Positions 36,894 to 45,679 are shown, counted from the stretch's first letter. The stretch: 46,173 nucleotides of DNA from an uncultured Synechococcaceae cyanobacterium (GCA_902572395.1 CACGFX010000010.1:1-46173); one strand, 5' to 3'. Notes: generated by a model from the sequence alone, not told the origin. Translations and numbers: made by a program.

Positions 36894-37643
36894 ATGAATA
36901 ATTTATTAGTGAGAGATGTTAAGTATCTAGATGAACAATACAGAATAGGTGAAGGCATAATTTCGGACGATGCATTTAAGCAACTTGAAAAGCTCTTTAT
37001 TCCTGTTGATCCAGGGCCTGACTTCTTTAATCAAAAAAATAATAAACTTTTGCCAAAAATAGCCAAAGAAAACTATAAAGAATTTTTGGAAAGTTTATTA
37101 ACAAAAACAAGATTAAGCATTCAACCAAAAATTGATGGCTGTGCTATTGCAATAAGATATATAAATGGCAAGTTTAATAAAGCTATTACAAAAAAAGGAT
37201 TTGATGTCTCAAGCAAAATTAAACAAGTTAAAAATGTCCCCGATTGTATTCCTATCAAACGAGATTTTCAAATTAGAGGTGAACTATACGCTCCAAACCA
37301 AGTTGCCGGCATTTCCAAAAGAATTACAAGAAAATACCTCAATGATAAGAAAGGGATTGGAGAAAGTTTCCGCTTTTGCTGTTTCCAAATACTTAATGGA
37401 AGACTTAATCAATATGAAACCCTTAACTATCTTAAAAAATGTGGCTTCAGCACCCCTGACAGTTACTTCACAAATAATACAAGCGAAATCCAAATATATA
37501 AAAAAAATTGGTTAGAGAAAAAAATTTTTGCGAAATATCCAACTAATGGGATAGTTATAAAAATAAATAGTAGGAAATTACAGTTACTTAGAGAGAAAAG
37601 TTTATCTCAAAATAACGAATGGCAATATGCGATTGAAAAATAA
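36894..37643 (+). CDS. Stand-alone NAD+-dependent DNA ligase adenylation domain (LigA-like)
   Basis: This 249-residue protein matches only the front of LigA. A short domain Ia-like region (YLDEQYRIGEGIISDDAF, 11-28) is followed by the nucleotidyltransferase. Motif I is QPKIDGCAIAIRYINGK with the adenylated Lys79. FQIRGELYAP carries Glu130, TNGIVIKIN is motif IV, and the terminal WQYAIEK resembles motif V. The conserved NPRN insert is lost, and the OB, zinc-finger, HhH and BRCT domains are all absent, so it is about one third of a normal LigA. The catalytic Lys is retained, which argues against simple decay. It may adenylate a substrate, or seal nicks with a partner. Confidence 0.75.
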   Translation: MNNLLVRDVKYLDEQYRIGEGIISDDAFKQLEKLFIPVDPGPDFFNQKNNKLLPKIAKENYKEFLESLLTKTRLSIQPKIDGCAIAIRYINGKFNKAITKKGFDVSSKIKQVKNVPDCIPIKRDFQIRGELYAPNQVAGISKRITRKYLNDKKGIGESFRFCCFQILNGRLNQYETLNYLKKCGFSTPDSYFTNNTSEIQIYKKNWLEKKIFAKYPTNGIVIKINSRKLQLLREKSLSQNNEWQYAIEK

Positions 37644-37749
37644 TATTAAATAGCACCTTAAAAAGAGCTCACGATACTGACTTCCAGTATTTACAGTAAG
37701 AAAGTAAATAAATTTTGGTTAAATCCCAAATAATTTGCAGGATTAACAA

Positions 37750-38679
37750 ATGACTGCCACTGTTTCAAGATCTAAAATCTCAAACTGGGAAACATCTAAT
37801 ATTCCAAACCTTAAAGGCAAAACAGCCCTAATTACTGGTGCAAATAGTGGTCTTGGATACTACACTGCAAAGGCTTTAGCCGAAAAAAATGCTCATGTTG
37901 TTATAGCTTGTAGATCGCTTGCAAAAGCTAATCAAACTATCAAAAAACTTAAAGGTCTTAATCCTGAAGGAATATTTACACCTCTAGAATTAGATTTATC
38001 AGATTTAAGAAATGTTGTTGAAGTTCAGTCCAAAATTTACGATGATTTTGAAAATTTGGATTTACTAATTAATAATGCAGGCATTATGCATCCGCCTAAA
38101 ACACTTAGTGCCCAAGGATATGAAATACAATTTGCAGTTAATCATCTAGCTCACATGCTTTTGACCCTAAAGCTACTTCCAATTATTGAAAAAAAAGAAG
38201 AATCTAGAATAGTAACGGTTACTTCTGGAGCACAATTTTTTGGCAAAATTGGTTGGAAAAATCTTAAAGCCGAGAACTATTACAACAAGTGGGAATCTTA
38301 CGCTAATAGCAAATTGGCAAATGTAATGTTTGCTATGGAACTAAATGAAAACTTAAAGCACAAAAATATACTTTCTTTAGCTGCTCACCCAGGGATTGCA
38401 AAAACAAATCTCTTTACTGCTCAAAAACCTAACCCTAGTCCATTAGAAATATTCTCCTTGGAATTATTTAGCCCTGTTTTTCAAACTGCTGAGATGGGTG
38501 CTTTACCTCAACTGTTTGCAGCTACTTCACCACAGGTAAGAGGCGGTGATCATTATGGTCCTAGATTTAATTTCAGAGGTCATCCAAAACTTTCCCCTAC
38601 TTCTCCTTTCGCCATGAATAAAAAAGAAAGAAAAAATTTATGGGAAAAAAGCCTTGAAATACTTAAAAACTTCTTATAA
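37750..38679 (+). CDS. Short-chain dehydrogenase/reductase
   Basis: This 309-residue SDR has the cofactor motif TGANSGLGYYTA (about residue 29), NNAGIMHPP, a Ser-containing strand VTVTSGAQF, and the catalytic YANSK (YxxxK). It resembles retinol-dehydrogenase/WW-domain-oxidoreductase-type SDRs and protochlorophyllide-reductase relatives. The specific light-dependent POR features are not evident. The substrate is unknown. The 3' end overlaps a small minus-strand gene by 6 bp. Confidence 0.88.
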   Translation: MTATVSRSKISNWETSNIPNLKGKTALITGANSGLGYYTAKALAEKNAHVVIACRSLAKANQTIKKLKGLNPEGIFTPLELDLSDLRNVVEVQSKIYDDFENLDLLINNAGIMHPPKTLSAQGYEIQFAVNHLAHMLLTLKLLPIIEKKEESRIVTVTSGAQFFGKIGWKNLKAENYYNKWESYANSKLANVMFAMELNENLKHKNILSLAAHPGIAKTNLFTAQKPNPSPLEIFSLELFSPVFQTAEMGALPQLFAATSPQVRGGDHYGPRFNFRGHPKLSPTSPFAMNKKERKNLWEKSLEILKNFL

Positions 38680-38940
38680 ATTTTTCATTTTTACTAACTT
38701 TAGAAAATACTTCAAGATATGTAATTCACTCTCTGAGAGTTTCATAAATTCTGTTAAGGCATCATAATTTTTTTCATCAATTTTTTTTGACAATTTAATA
38801 AAACTATCATGGTTTTCATTAACAAAGCGCTCAGCAATCTGAGACGGGGTTAAACCTTGTTCAATTAATTCACCTGGAGCATTTTTCTCCCACTTTTCAT
38901 AAAACCAAGAGAACCAATATTTTGAAGTATTTTCTTCCAT
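38674..38940 (-). CDS. Small hypothetical protein, 88 residues
   Basis: This is an acidic/basic mixed, Trp-rich N-terminus (YWFSWFYEKWEK) followed by helical segments (GLTPSQIAERFVNENHDSF). It has no signal peptide, membrane helix or recognised motif. It faces the SDR gene with a 6-bp overlap and diverges from murD. I do not recognise the family; the composition and plausible start make it likely to be a real gene. Confidence 0.55.
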   Translation of the reverse strand: MEENTSKYWFSWFYEKWEKNAPGELIEQGLTPSQIAERFVNENHDSFIKLSKKIDEKNYDALTEFMKLSESELHILKYFLKLVKMKNL

Positions 38941-39040
38941 TAATTAACTTTTCTTTGGCGAATACTATAAATACTGAAGAAAGATCTCATGATTGAATTA
39001 CTCATTAAACACAATTACTATAAATACAATTATAAATTTA

Positions 39041-40456
39041 ATGATAGATAATCTTTCAAGTAAAAGAAATATTAATCTTGTAATTGGATTAGGTAAATCT
39101 GGATTTTGGGCTGCCAAGTATTTGAGAAGCATCAATAAGAGAGTAATTGTTTGGGAAAGTAAAGATGGGATAGAATTCTTAGAAAAAAAAACAGAATTAG
39201 AAAAGCTTAATATAATAATTTCTCTGAATAAAGAATTTGTATTTGAAGAAATTCAACCTTTTTTGGAAGAGATCGAATCTGTTGTTGTAAGTCCATCAAT
39301 ACCTTATGACCATATAACTATTATTGAATTAAAAAAAAAGGGAATTAAAGTAATTGGAGAAATTAATGTTGCCTGGGAAATTTTAAAAGACACAAATTGG
39401 ATAGGTATTACTGGCACTAATGGCAAGACTACTGTTACTCATCTACTAAGCCATATACTATGCGATACTGGATTATATGCTCCGTTTGCTGGAAATATTG
39501 GTACACCTTTATGTAAATATGCTCACTACAAAAAACATGAAAAGATTGATTGGGTTGTAGCTGAATTAAGCAGTTATCAAATAGAAATATCTCCAGAAGT
39601 AAAACCTAATATTGGAATATGGACAACCTTCACAGAAGATCATCTTGAAAGACATAAAACACTTGAAAACTATTTCAACATAAAAAAAAGCTTGCTAGAA
39701 AAATCTAATTTTAGAATTTATAATTATGACGATAAAAACCTAAGAAATCGCTACAGTTCGCTATCAAGAGGGGTTTGGATAACAACTAGTTTGGATAAAT
39801 CAAATTTTATTCAATGCGATTATTGGATAGATGATCAAGCGTACATTGTTGAGCGAGGAAAGAAATTATTCAAACTTGAACATTTTTCTTTAAAAGGAAT
39901 GCATAATCTTCAAAATCTTTTATTGGTAATTGCAGCAGCAAGAAAAGTTGGATTATCTGGGAAGAAGATTAAAGATTCTTTATCTAATTACAAACAATTA
40001 CCTCATAGGATGGAAACAATATATAAAAATAATTATCTGGAAATAATTAATGATAGTAAAGCTACAAATTTTGATTCATCTATTGCAGGAATAAGTTCAA
40101 TTGAAGGTCAAATAATAATCATTGCTGGGGGTAGATTAAAAGGGAATAAATATAGTGAGTGGATAAAAGTTTTAAAGAAAAAAGTTAAATGCGTTTTCCT
40201 TTTTGGAGAAAGCTCAAAAGTCCTAAAAATGGCGCTTATTAATGAAGGATTTAAAAAAAATATTTTTGAATTTTCTGAACTAAAAGAGCTTATAAATTTT
40301 GTTTTTCATTATTTACAAAATAATAGGGTTGATACATTATTATTCTCACCTTCATGCTCTAGTTTTGATCAATTTAAAAATTATGAAGAGCGTGGAGATT
40401 ATTTCAAGAAACTAATAAGTGAAAAATTGAAGGTTAATAAATCCATTTTTTGTTGA
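39041..40456 (+). CDS. murD: UDP-N-acetylmuramoyl-L-alanine:D-glutamate ligase
   Basis: MurD adds D-glutamate to the peptidoglycan precursor in the cytoplasm. From the ATG at 39041 the protein has 471 residues. The N-terminal UDP-binding Rossmann part starts [17 protein letters not shown], the ATP loop is [15 protein letters not shown], and AGNIGTP and ELSSYQIE follow. [22 protein letters not shown] and a C-terminal [19 protein letters not shown] complete it. A TTG at 38993 would add 16 residues without family support, so the internal ATG is chosen. Confidence 0.95.
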   Translation: MIDNLSSKRNINLVIGLGKSGFWAAKYLRSINKRVIVWESKDGIEFLEKKTELEKLNIIISLNKEFVFEEIQPFLEEIESVVVSPSIPYDHITIIELKKKGIKVIGEINVAWEILKDTNWIGITGTNGKTTVTHLLSHILCDTGLYAPFAGNIGTPLCKYAHYKKHEKIDWVVAELSSYQIEISPEVKPNIGIWTTFTEDHLERHKTLENYFNIKKSLLEKSNFRIYNYDDKNLRNRYSSLSRGVWITTSLDKSNFIQCDYWIDDQAYIVERGKKLFKLEHFSLKGMHNLQNLLLVIAAARKVGLSGKKIKDSLSNYKQLPHRMETIYKNNYLEIINDSKATNFDSSIAGISSIEGQIIIIAGGRLKGNKYSEWIKVLKKKVKCVFLFGESSKVLKMALINEGFKKNIFEFSELKELINFVFHYLQNNRVDTLLFSPSCSSFDQFKNYEERGDYFKKLISEKLKVNKSIFC

Positions 40457-40458
40457 AG

Positions 40459-40464
40459 TATAAT
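40459..40464 (+). promoter_or_regulatory. Consensus -10 box (TATAAT) after murD
   Basis: A perfect TATAAT begins three bases after the murD stop. It would give a transcript starting near 40471 with a leader of about 85 nt before the 104-residue hypothetical gene. The leader contains a small inverted repeat (CGGT...ACCG) and the pyrimidine-rich CCGTCTCCCCTCT (40493-40505). No clear -35 is seen. Confidence 0.45.
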
Positions 40465-40557
40465 TTTTCAATTTTCAGGTCGGTCATCACAACCGTCTCC
40501 CCTCTAGCAAATATTCACTTAATTAGTTAGATTTTTACTATAAATAAACTACTAGTG

Positions 40558-40872
40558 ATGAGTGAATCTAACAATTTACCTCAAGCAATAAGTCATAAAA
40601 AATTAAGTTACTTGATGCTTAAAGCACAAAAGGATTCTCATTTTTCTGATGAATTAGCAGAAATTGAAAGCCCCGAAAAAAGAGAATTTGAAGAGTTAAT
40701 AAACAATTGGGAAGCTTCAACTAAGAAATTAGTTAATGAATTATCAAAAAGAAAAGAGAATTTACTAAAAGATAAATCACCAAATTCTTTAATTGCTCTT
40801 GGTGCTATGGAAGTTCACCTTAATATGGCTTTGCAAGCCTTAAATGCATTTAATAAAGGAGTTGATGGGTAA
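40558..40872 (+). CDS. Hypothetical protein, 104 residues
   Basis: This small helical soluble protein begins MSESNNLPQAISHKKLSYLMLKAQKDSHF. It has an acidic middle (ELAEIESPEKREFEEL) and the C-terminal helix SLIALGAMEVHLNMALQALNAF. There is no motif I can name. The ATG at 40558 is preferred over a GTG one codon upstream. It has its own candidate TATAAT promoter and ends 13 bp before the stop of the convergent pirin gene. It is probably a picocyanobacterial family of unknown role. Confidence 0.65.
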   Translation: MSESNNLPQAISHKKLSYLMLKAQKDSHFSDELAEIESPEKREFEELINNWEASTKKLVNELSKRKENLLKDKSPNSLIALGAMEVHLNMALQALNAFNKGVDG

Positions 40873-40885
40873 AAGTAACAGATTA

Positions 40886-41617
40886 CTATAAGGAAGGCAT
40901 CGAAAATAAGAGAAAATCTAGTTCTTTTTCAGTATCTATAGAGACATCATCATAATAATTAACTTCAAAACCCAAGCCATCTCCAGATCCTAGACTTATA
41001 TTTGAATTAGAGTCTTTACTTTTTAATAAAAGATTACCTTCTATTATTTGTATCCAATTATATTTATCCATTTTTAATGGCAATTTTTTTTCTTTAATTG
41101 GCTTATATTTACAACGCCATAAAGAGATACTTTGATTTAGAAAAAGCTTATTATTTTTACCGTCTTTGTAATTAAAAATAAGATTGTCCCACAAGTTTCC
41201 ATTTAATGAAATTTGATCATATCTAGGATCGATATTTTCTTTTTGAGGGTATATCCAAATCTGGAACAACTTACAGGTCTCATTTTCTTCATTCTTCTCA
41301 CTATGAGAGATTCCAGTGCCTGCAGACATAACTTGTATTTCATCTTTGTGAATTTTTCCAAGATTATTTAACGAGTCTCTATGAGTTATTGCTCCTTTTG
41401 TTACGACAGTAATTATTTCCATATTTGCATGAGAATGTGTACTAAAACCTGCATTAGGAGAAATAATATCTTCGTTTATAACTCTAATTTTTCCAAAATT
41501 ATCCCATTTTGGATCTCTATGCTCTGCGAAAGAAAATGAATGCATCGAATTTAGCCATTCTCTAGTCGTGCTAAATCTTTCGTGAGATTTCCTTATTTTA
41601 ATTATTTTCAAAGACAT
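40886..41617 (-). CDS. Pirin family protein (YhaK type)
   Basis: This 243-residue bicupin opens with STTREWLNSMHSFSFAEHRDP. It has the pirin core GFSTHSHANMEIITVVTKGAITHRDSLN and MSAGTGISHSEKNEE, whose His and Glu residues are the usual metal ligands of the N-terminal cupin. Some pirins are quercetinases or redox sensors; the function here is unknown. The C-terminal cupin is less conserved. Confidence 0.9.
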   Translation of the reverse strand: MSLKIIKIRKSHERFSTTREWLNSMHSFSFAEHRDPKWDNFGKIRVINEDIISPNAGFSTHSHANMEIITVVTKGAITHRDSLNNLGKIHKDEIQVMSAGTGISHSEKNEENETCKLFQIWIYPQKENIDPRYDQISLNGNLWDNLIFNYKDGKNNKLFLNQSISLWRCKYKPIKEKKLPLKMDKYNWIQIIEGNLLLKSKDSNSNISLGSGDGLGFEVNYYDDVSIDTEKELDFLLFSMPSL

Positions 41618-41911
41618 AAATACTCAGAAATAAATATGGGGTATTTGTGTAAATTAAATATTTTGGAAAATTTTAAATTTTGAATAAGTGAAATTACTTT
41701 TTATTTGTTAATTTTGCTTTGTGCTTTATTTGCTTTATAAATTATTTTTTTTGCTTCTTCTCTTGTAGAACATTTTTCTGCCTCAACGTTTAAGTTTTTT
41801 AATTTATTTAATTGCTTTGAAATTTTCATATAAGTTTTAATTACCAAATAGAAATTAACACATATTTAATGGAATAGCTTAAAAAGCTGGTTTGCATTTG
41901 AACCTTAGTAC
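41618..41911. other. 294-bp interval holding only a 42-codon gene candidate
   Basis: Between the pirin and DUF1643 genes I find one small minus-strand frame (41701-41829), listed separately. The remainder is AT-rich spacer with a short imperfect inverted repeat (GGTT...AACC near 41889-41904), which I do not interpret. Confidence 0.5.
41701..41829 (-). CDS. Possible small basic protein, 42 residues
   Basis: An ATG-initiated frame encodes a Lys-rich helical peptide (MKISKQLNKLKNLNVEAEK, then STREEAKKIIYKANKAQSK). Composition is amphipathic with one Cys and no membrane segment. It would follow DUF1643 on the same strand. The regular heptad-like spacing of Leu and Ile makes it more credible than random sequence, but no family is recognised. 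Confidence 0.42.
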   Translation of the reverse strand: MKISKQLNKLKNLNVEAEKCSTREEAKKIIYKANKAQSKINK

Positions 41912-42448
41912 CTAAAAATAAGATTGGAGGATTGAATTATCAGAACAATATAAAGGGTGTATTGGATTATCTTTGATTGTTTTTTTAATAAAAAGCGGTC
42001 CAAGAGGTTTATCAAAATTATTTTTCCTAATTAAATTATATTGCATTATTTTTTTTGCTATTTTTTTATTTCTATTTAGAAATTTCCCTTTATTACCCCA
42101 ACCTAACCATAAATCACAATTTTTATTTTCAGACCAGTGTTTTAAGTTTTTATAAATATGATTATTGTTTAGATAACCCACAGGGTTTTTGTGATTAAAA
42201 AGTTTTTCTGGTTTGCTTGAAATAAGAGCAAATAGATTTATTAATTTTACTTTGCCGTAATTATTGTTTTTCGAAATTTTGATAATCTTTTTTGTTGTAT
42301 TATCTAAGAAAACTTCATCAGATAATGAGGGATTCAAACCAATAAAAATAATTTCCTTTGTAGATTTAGAAATCTTATAACTTAAACTCCATCTATATAG
42401 TTTGTTAGCACTTATTAAACATTTTCTTTCTATAAATGAATTTTTCAA
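41912..42448 (-). CDS. DUF1643 family protein
   Basis: This 178-residue soluble protein has the family pattern of a conserved RWSLSY start and IIFIGLNPSLSDEVFLDNTT (normally LNPSTAD..DPT). VKLINLFALISSKPEKLF and LWLGWGNKGKF follow, and the C-terminal GPLFIKKTIKDNPIHPLY matches too. The function is unknown. Its ATG overlaps the DUF2214 stop by 4 bp (ATGA type), so the two are translationally coupled. Confidence 0.82.
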   Translation of the reverse strand: MKNSFIERKCLISANKLYRWSLSYKISKSTKEIIFIGLNPSLSDEVFLDNTTKKIIKISKNNNYGKVKLINLFALISSKPEKLFNHKNPVGYLNNNHIYKNLKHWSENKNCDLWLGWGNKGKFLNRNKKIAKKIMQYNLIRKNNFDKPLGPLFIKKTIKDNPIHPLYCSDNSILQSYF

Positions 42449-42930
42449 CCTAAACCTACACCTCTAGCCATAAGAGTGGCAAACAAAGGTATTGTTGCAA
42501 AGCCGATTAATTCAGTAGTAATGATGAGTCTGAACCTTTTAACTAGATTCTCAGATATTTCAGGTAATTTATTCTTACTTAATGGAATGGCCCATAAGAT
42601 ATAAGTTGTTGTTGGGTATAAAGAAAGTAATCCCACCAGAATGTAAAGAGAAACCTTTATCCAGAACACAGGATTACCTGTATAGAAATCACCTCCTTGA
42701 CCAAAATACTTAACACGCAAAATCCCAGTAACTAATATTGCAACTCCTGCCAAACCATAAACCACATCTGCAATTATCATTGAGATCGTCTCGTTTCTAT
42801 TAAGACCCACTTTGAGAGTCAATCTTTCGAACAAAAGAGAACCGAAACACAATATAATTCCTAAATAATGAACATATGCTACTAATGCACTTTTAGCAAT
42901 TTCACCAGTTAATAAAGTTCCTAATAACAT
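42445..42930 (-). CDS. DUF2214 family membrane protein
   Basis: This 161-residue protein has four hydrophobic helices. HYLGIILCFGSLLFERLTL, ADVVYGLAGVAILVTGILRVKYFGQG, NPVFWIKVSLYILVGLLSLYPT and a final PLFATLMARGVG are typical of DUF2214. The conserved His and Arg residues within helices suggest cofactor binding, which is inference. It is the upstream member of the pair with DUF1643 and lies 88 bp after the GAF protein gene. Confidence 0.85.
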   Translation of the reverse strand: MLLGTLLTGEIAKSALVAYVHYLGIILCFGSLLFERLTLKVGLNRNETISMIIADVVYGLAGVAILVTGILRVKYFGQGGDFYTGNPVFWIKVSLYILVGLLSLYPTTTYILWAIPLSKNKLPEISENLVKRFRLIITTELIGFATIPLFATLMARGVGLG

Positions 42931-43018
42931 TTCCTAGTCAAAATTTATACAATACTAACCACCAAATAAAGAATTTGTTTAGAAAATAGATTAAACAATC
43001 GAAAGTAAGGTATTGAAT

Positions 43019-43768
43019 CTAAGAATCTAAAAACCTTTTTTGACCATCTTCAAAAAAATCCTTTTTATTCCATACTTCGATTACATCTGGGAAATGTTTT
43101 TCCATACAATTATCACAAACCCCATGACTAAATCTAATATCACTAATTTTTGAAAGATATTTTTCTAAATGCATCCAATCCCCCTCCTTATTTTTCACTT
43201 CTCTGCAATATGAGCATACAGATAAAATCCCTTCTTGCTTGTGCAAATTAGATAATGCATCTAGCAAATTTAATGACTTTTTTCTAAGCTCTAAAAATGA
43301 AACTATTTGCTTGGATAATAATTCCATAATATTAAATTGTTGTGTTGTTAGATTGCCTGGCTTTCTATCTATTACACAAAGAGTTCCAAGCTTATTACCA
43401 TCACTATTTCTAAGGGGAAAACCTGCATAAAAACGAATCTTTGGATCTCCAGTTACCAATGGATTATTTATAAATCTTTCATCTTGGAAAGCATCATGAA
43501 TAATTAATGGACTATTTTCTTTTATTGCATGTGTACAAAAAGACCAATCTCTTCTAGTTTCTGAAATTTGAAGTCCTATTTTGGATTTAAACCATTGTTT
43601 ATCTTTATCTACCAAAGTCATTAAAGAAATAGGCACATTACAGGTTGTAGCAGCAATTTTTGTAATATCGTCATAACATGATTCTGGCTTGGTTCCCAAA
43701 ATCCTATATTCTGCTAAAGCTTTTAATCTTCTTTCCTCTTCTTCTTTTTTTGATACAAGATTCTGCAT
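43019..43768 (-). CDS. GAF-domain protein with C-terminal four-cysteine zinc-ribbon-like module
   Basis: This 249-residue soluble sensor-like protein has a GAF domain (about residues 25-165): LRAL-type start AEYRILGTKPESCYDDIT, CNVPISLMTLVDKDKQWFKS, WSFCTHAI and GFPLRNSDGNKLGTLCVIDRKPG. A helical linker and a CSYCREVKN...HGVCDNC module follow, with Cys185, Cys188, Cys218 and Cys221 likely binding zinc. Such tails occur on two-component sensors, but here no kinase, cyclase or other output domain is present. The ligand is unknown. It could regulate by protein-protein contact. Confidence 0.85.
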   Translation of the reverse strand: MQNLVSKKEEEERRLKALAEYRILGTKPESCYDDITKIAATTCNVPISLMTLVDKDKQWFKSKIGLQISETRRDWSFCTHAIKENSPLIIHDAFQDERFINNPLVTGDPKIRFYAGFPLRNSDGNKLGTLCVIDRKPGNLTTQQFNIMELLSKQIVSFLELRKKSLNLLDALSNLHKQEGILSVCSYCREVKNKEGDWMHLEKYLSKISDIRFSHGVCDNCMEKHFPDVIEVWNKKDFFEDGQKRFLDS

Positions 43769-43859
43769 TAATCTTCACCAATAATTAAAACTTTAAAATT
43801 AAAGTTTCTTCAAAAAACTTTTTTCGTCTAATACTTAATAAAAAAAAGATAAACTTATT

Positions 43860-43889
43860 GATTTGTTACTTATAGATTTGTTACTTAAT
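43860..43889. repeat. Two tandem 15-bp repeats
   Basis: GATTTGTTACTTATA is followed directly by GATTTGTTACTTAAT, identical over the first 13 bases. The second copy covers the stop codon of the flavoprotein gene (43885-43887), so the duplication sits at its 3' end without changing the protein. Confidence 0.8.
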
Positions 43890-45117
43890 GCTTAAACTTT
43901 GAGACTGCCATCCCAGCTATCCATCCACTTGTCCAACAATGTTGAAAATTAAATCCACCTGTGATCCCATCAACATCTAAAACTTCTCCAGAAAAAAATA
44001 ATCCTGGACAAATTAAGCTCTCCATACTTTTAAAATTGACTTCATTAATTTTTACGCCTCCAGAAGTAACAAATTCCTCTCCAAATGGTCCTTTGCCCGA
44101 AATTATGTATTTGTCCTTCATTAGAATATTTATCATTTTCTCTCTTTCATCCGCTATTAAATCAGACCACTTTTTCTCTTTATCAATACCTATTTTATTT
44201 AATAAAAAAATCCATAATCTTTTTGTTAATAGTGGAACAGGTCTACTGTTTATTAGATTCACCTTGCCTTTATTTAATCTTAAATATTTAACTTTTTCTT
44301 TTAACTCCTCATAACTTAGACCGGACCATTTAATGATTAGATTAAATTTATATTTTTGGTTATAAAGTTCCCTTGCTGCAATTGATGAAAGTTTTAATAC
44401 TGCTGGTCCACTAAAACCCCAATGAGTTATTAGTAAATCGCCTCTATTTTGAAAATTCTTATTGTTTAATTCAATTTCTATATCTATGCCCTTTATCGAT
44501 ACCCCACTACATTCATCCAAATTTGGTTCTTTTGTAGAAAAAGTAAAAAGCGATGGCACAGGTTTAACAATGTTATGTCCAAGATTTTGAGCTAATTTAT
44601 ATCCGCTTGGATTACCTCCAGTTGAAAGAATAATATTTTTTGAAGTTACCTTTGCTTTTTTAAGACTAAAAATATTAAATATATTATCTGGAGTTTTTGA
44701 AATTTCCTTTACAAAAAATTTTGTTATTATCTCTACGTTTTTTGATAAAGCACTTTTTCTCAAACAATCAATAACATCTGAAGAAGAATTAGAGACGGGG
44801 AATACTCTTAGATCTTCCTCAATTTTTAATTTTAACCCTTTTTTCTCAAACCAATCGTATACATCTCCAGCAGCAAAACGATTAAATGATTCCAAGAGCT
44901 GAATTCCACCTCTGGGGTAATTCTCAATTAGTTCATTAGGTATCCATGTCGCATTAGTGACGTTACATCTTCCACCTCCACTAATCCTTACTTTCTCCAT
45001 AAGTTTTGAAGTGCCTTCAAGAATTATTATTCTTTTTACTCCATTTTCAGCAGCAGTTATTGCTGTCATAAAACCGGCTGCACCGCCTCCAACGACTGCC
45101 AAATCAAAAGGTTCCAA
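43885..45117 (-). CDS. BaiN/HI0933-type NAD(P)/FAD-dependent oxidoreductase
   Basis: This 410-residue flavoprotein has the FAD-binding DLAVVGGGAAGFMTAITAAENG and the family-specific KVRISGGGRCNVTNA. ILSTGGNPSGYKLAQNLGH and the C-terminal SGEVLDVDGITGGFNFQHCW close the FAD site, and GGVKINEVNF is also typical. HI0933/YhiN/BaiN proteins are widespread flavin enzymes of mostly unknown substrate. The length is normal. Divergent to the small membrane gene at 45304 across 186 bp in which I see no further gene. Confidence 0.9.
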   Translation of the reverse strand: MEPFDLAVVGGGAAGFMTAITAAENGVKRIIILEGTSKLMEKVRISGGGRCNVTNATWIPNELIENYPRGGIQLLESFNRFAAGDVYDWFEKKGLKLKIEEDLRVFPVSNSSSDVIDCLRKSALSKNVEIITKFFVKEISKTPDNIFNIFSLKKAKVTSKNIILSTGGNPSGYKLAQNLGHNIVKPVPSLFTFSTKEPNLDECSGVSIKGIDIEIELNNKNFQNRGDLLITHWGFSGPAVLKLSSIAARELYNQKYKFNLIIKWSGLSYEELKEKVKYLRLNKGKVNLINSRPVPLLTKRLWIFLLNKIGIDKEKKWSDLIADEREKMINILMKDKYIISGKGPFGEEFVTSGGVKINEVNFKSMESLICPGLFFSGEVLDVDGITGGFNFQHCWTSGWIAGMAVSKFKH

Positions 45118-45303
45118 AAACTTATTATTTAATATGCTTCAATTTGATAATAGCAAGGAGTTATAAAGAAAAATTACTTCAAAAACCATAAAAAAAATTA
45201 ATAAAAAACTTTAAAACTACATAATAAATAGCTGCAATTCACTAATTAATAAATTTATAGAAAAACCAACGCGGTCGTTATTTTTATGTTTTAACTTAAT
45301 TAA

Positions 45304-45540
45304 ATGAGTCCAATATTTTCTTACGTTAAATATTCTGAGGCCAGTTTTCCCATGACTGGTCAATATACTGCTCTTCTTTTAATAACTTCTTTTATTTGGG
45401 TTCTACTTTGGTTTGGATATAGACAAAACAAGATAAATGATGAGATCAAGAAAAAAGAAAAAGAGGAAAGAATTAATGCGAAAGTTCAAAGAAGAAAGAA
45501 GTTAGAGAGTTTGTACCCTAATAATAAAAAAACTGTTTAA
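45304..45540 (+). CDS. Small single-TM protein with charged coiled tail
   Basis: This 78-residue protein has one membrane helix (YTALLLITSFIWVLLWFGY, about residues 21-39). A highly charged helical tail follows (NDEIKKKEKEERINAKVQ), ending RRKKLESLYPNNKK. An internal ATG at 45352 is an alternative start. The tail end resembles that of the 57-residue protein at 34611. There is no known family match from memory; topology suggests a membrane anchor with a basic cytosolic tail. Confidence 0.6.
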   Translation: MSPIFSYVKYSEASFPMTGQYTALLLITSFIWVLLWFGYRQNKINDEIKKKEKEERINAKVQRRKKLESLYPNNKKTV

Positions 45541-45559
45541 AATAGATTATTTAAAAAAT

Positions 45560-45658
45560 ATGAAAAAAAATAGTTTCAAATCACTAATTCAGTACATACC
45601 AGGCATTTTGATTCTTGTTTATGTATCCTTTTTAGCATTTACTCAATTTATAAAATAA
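45560..45658 (+). CDS. Possible 32-residue single-TM peptide
   Basis: An ATG frame 19 bp after the previous small gene encodes MKKNSF, then a hydrophobic helix (IPGILILVYVSFLAF) and TQFIK. The positive-inside start and single helix are typical of small membrane proteins, but it does not match the photosystem or cytochrome b6f small subunits that I remember. It lies just ahead of the EamA transporter. Confidence 0.4.
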   Translation: MKKNSFKSLIQYIPGILILVYVSFLAFTQFIK

Positions 45659-45679
45659 AATTTCTAAAAATTATTCGTT

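Noticed and set aside
36894..37643. Pseudogene of full-length ligA
   Set aside because: No OB-fold, zinc-finger, HhH or BRCT sequence is visible downstream in any frame before the SDR gene, and the catalytic motifs are preserved, so a compact functional protein is more likely.
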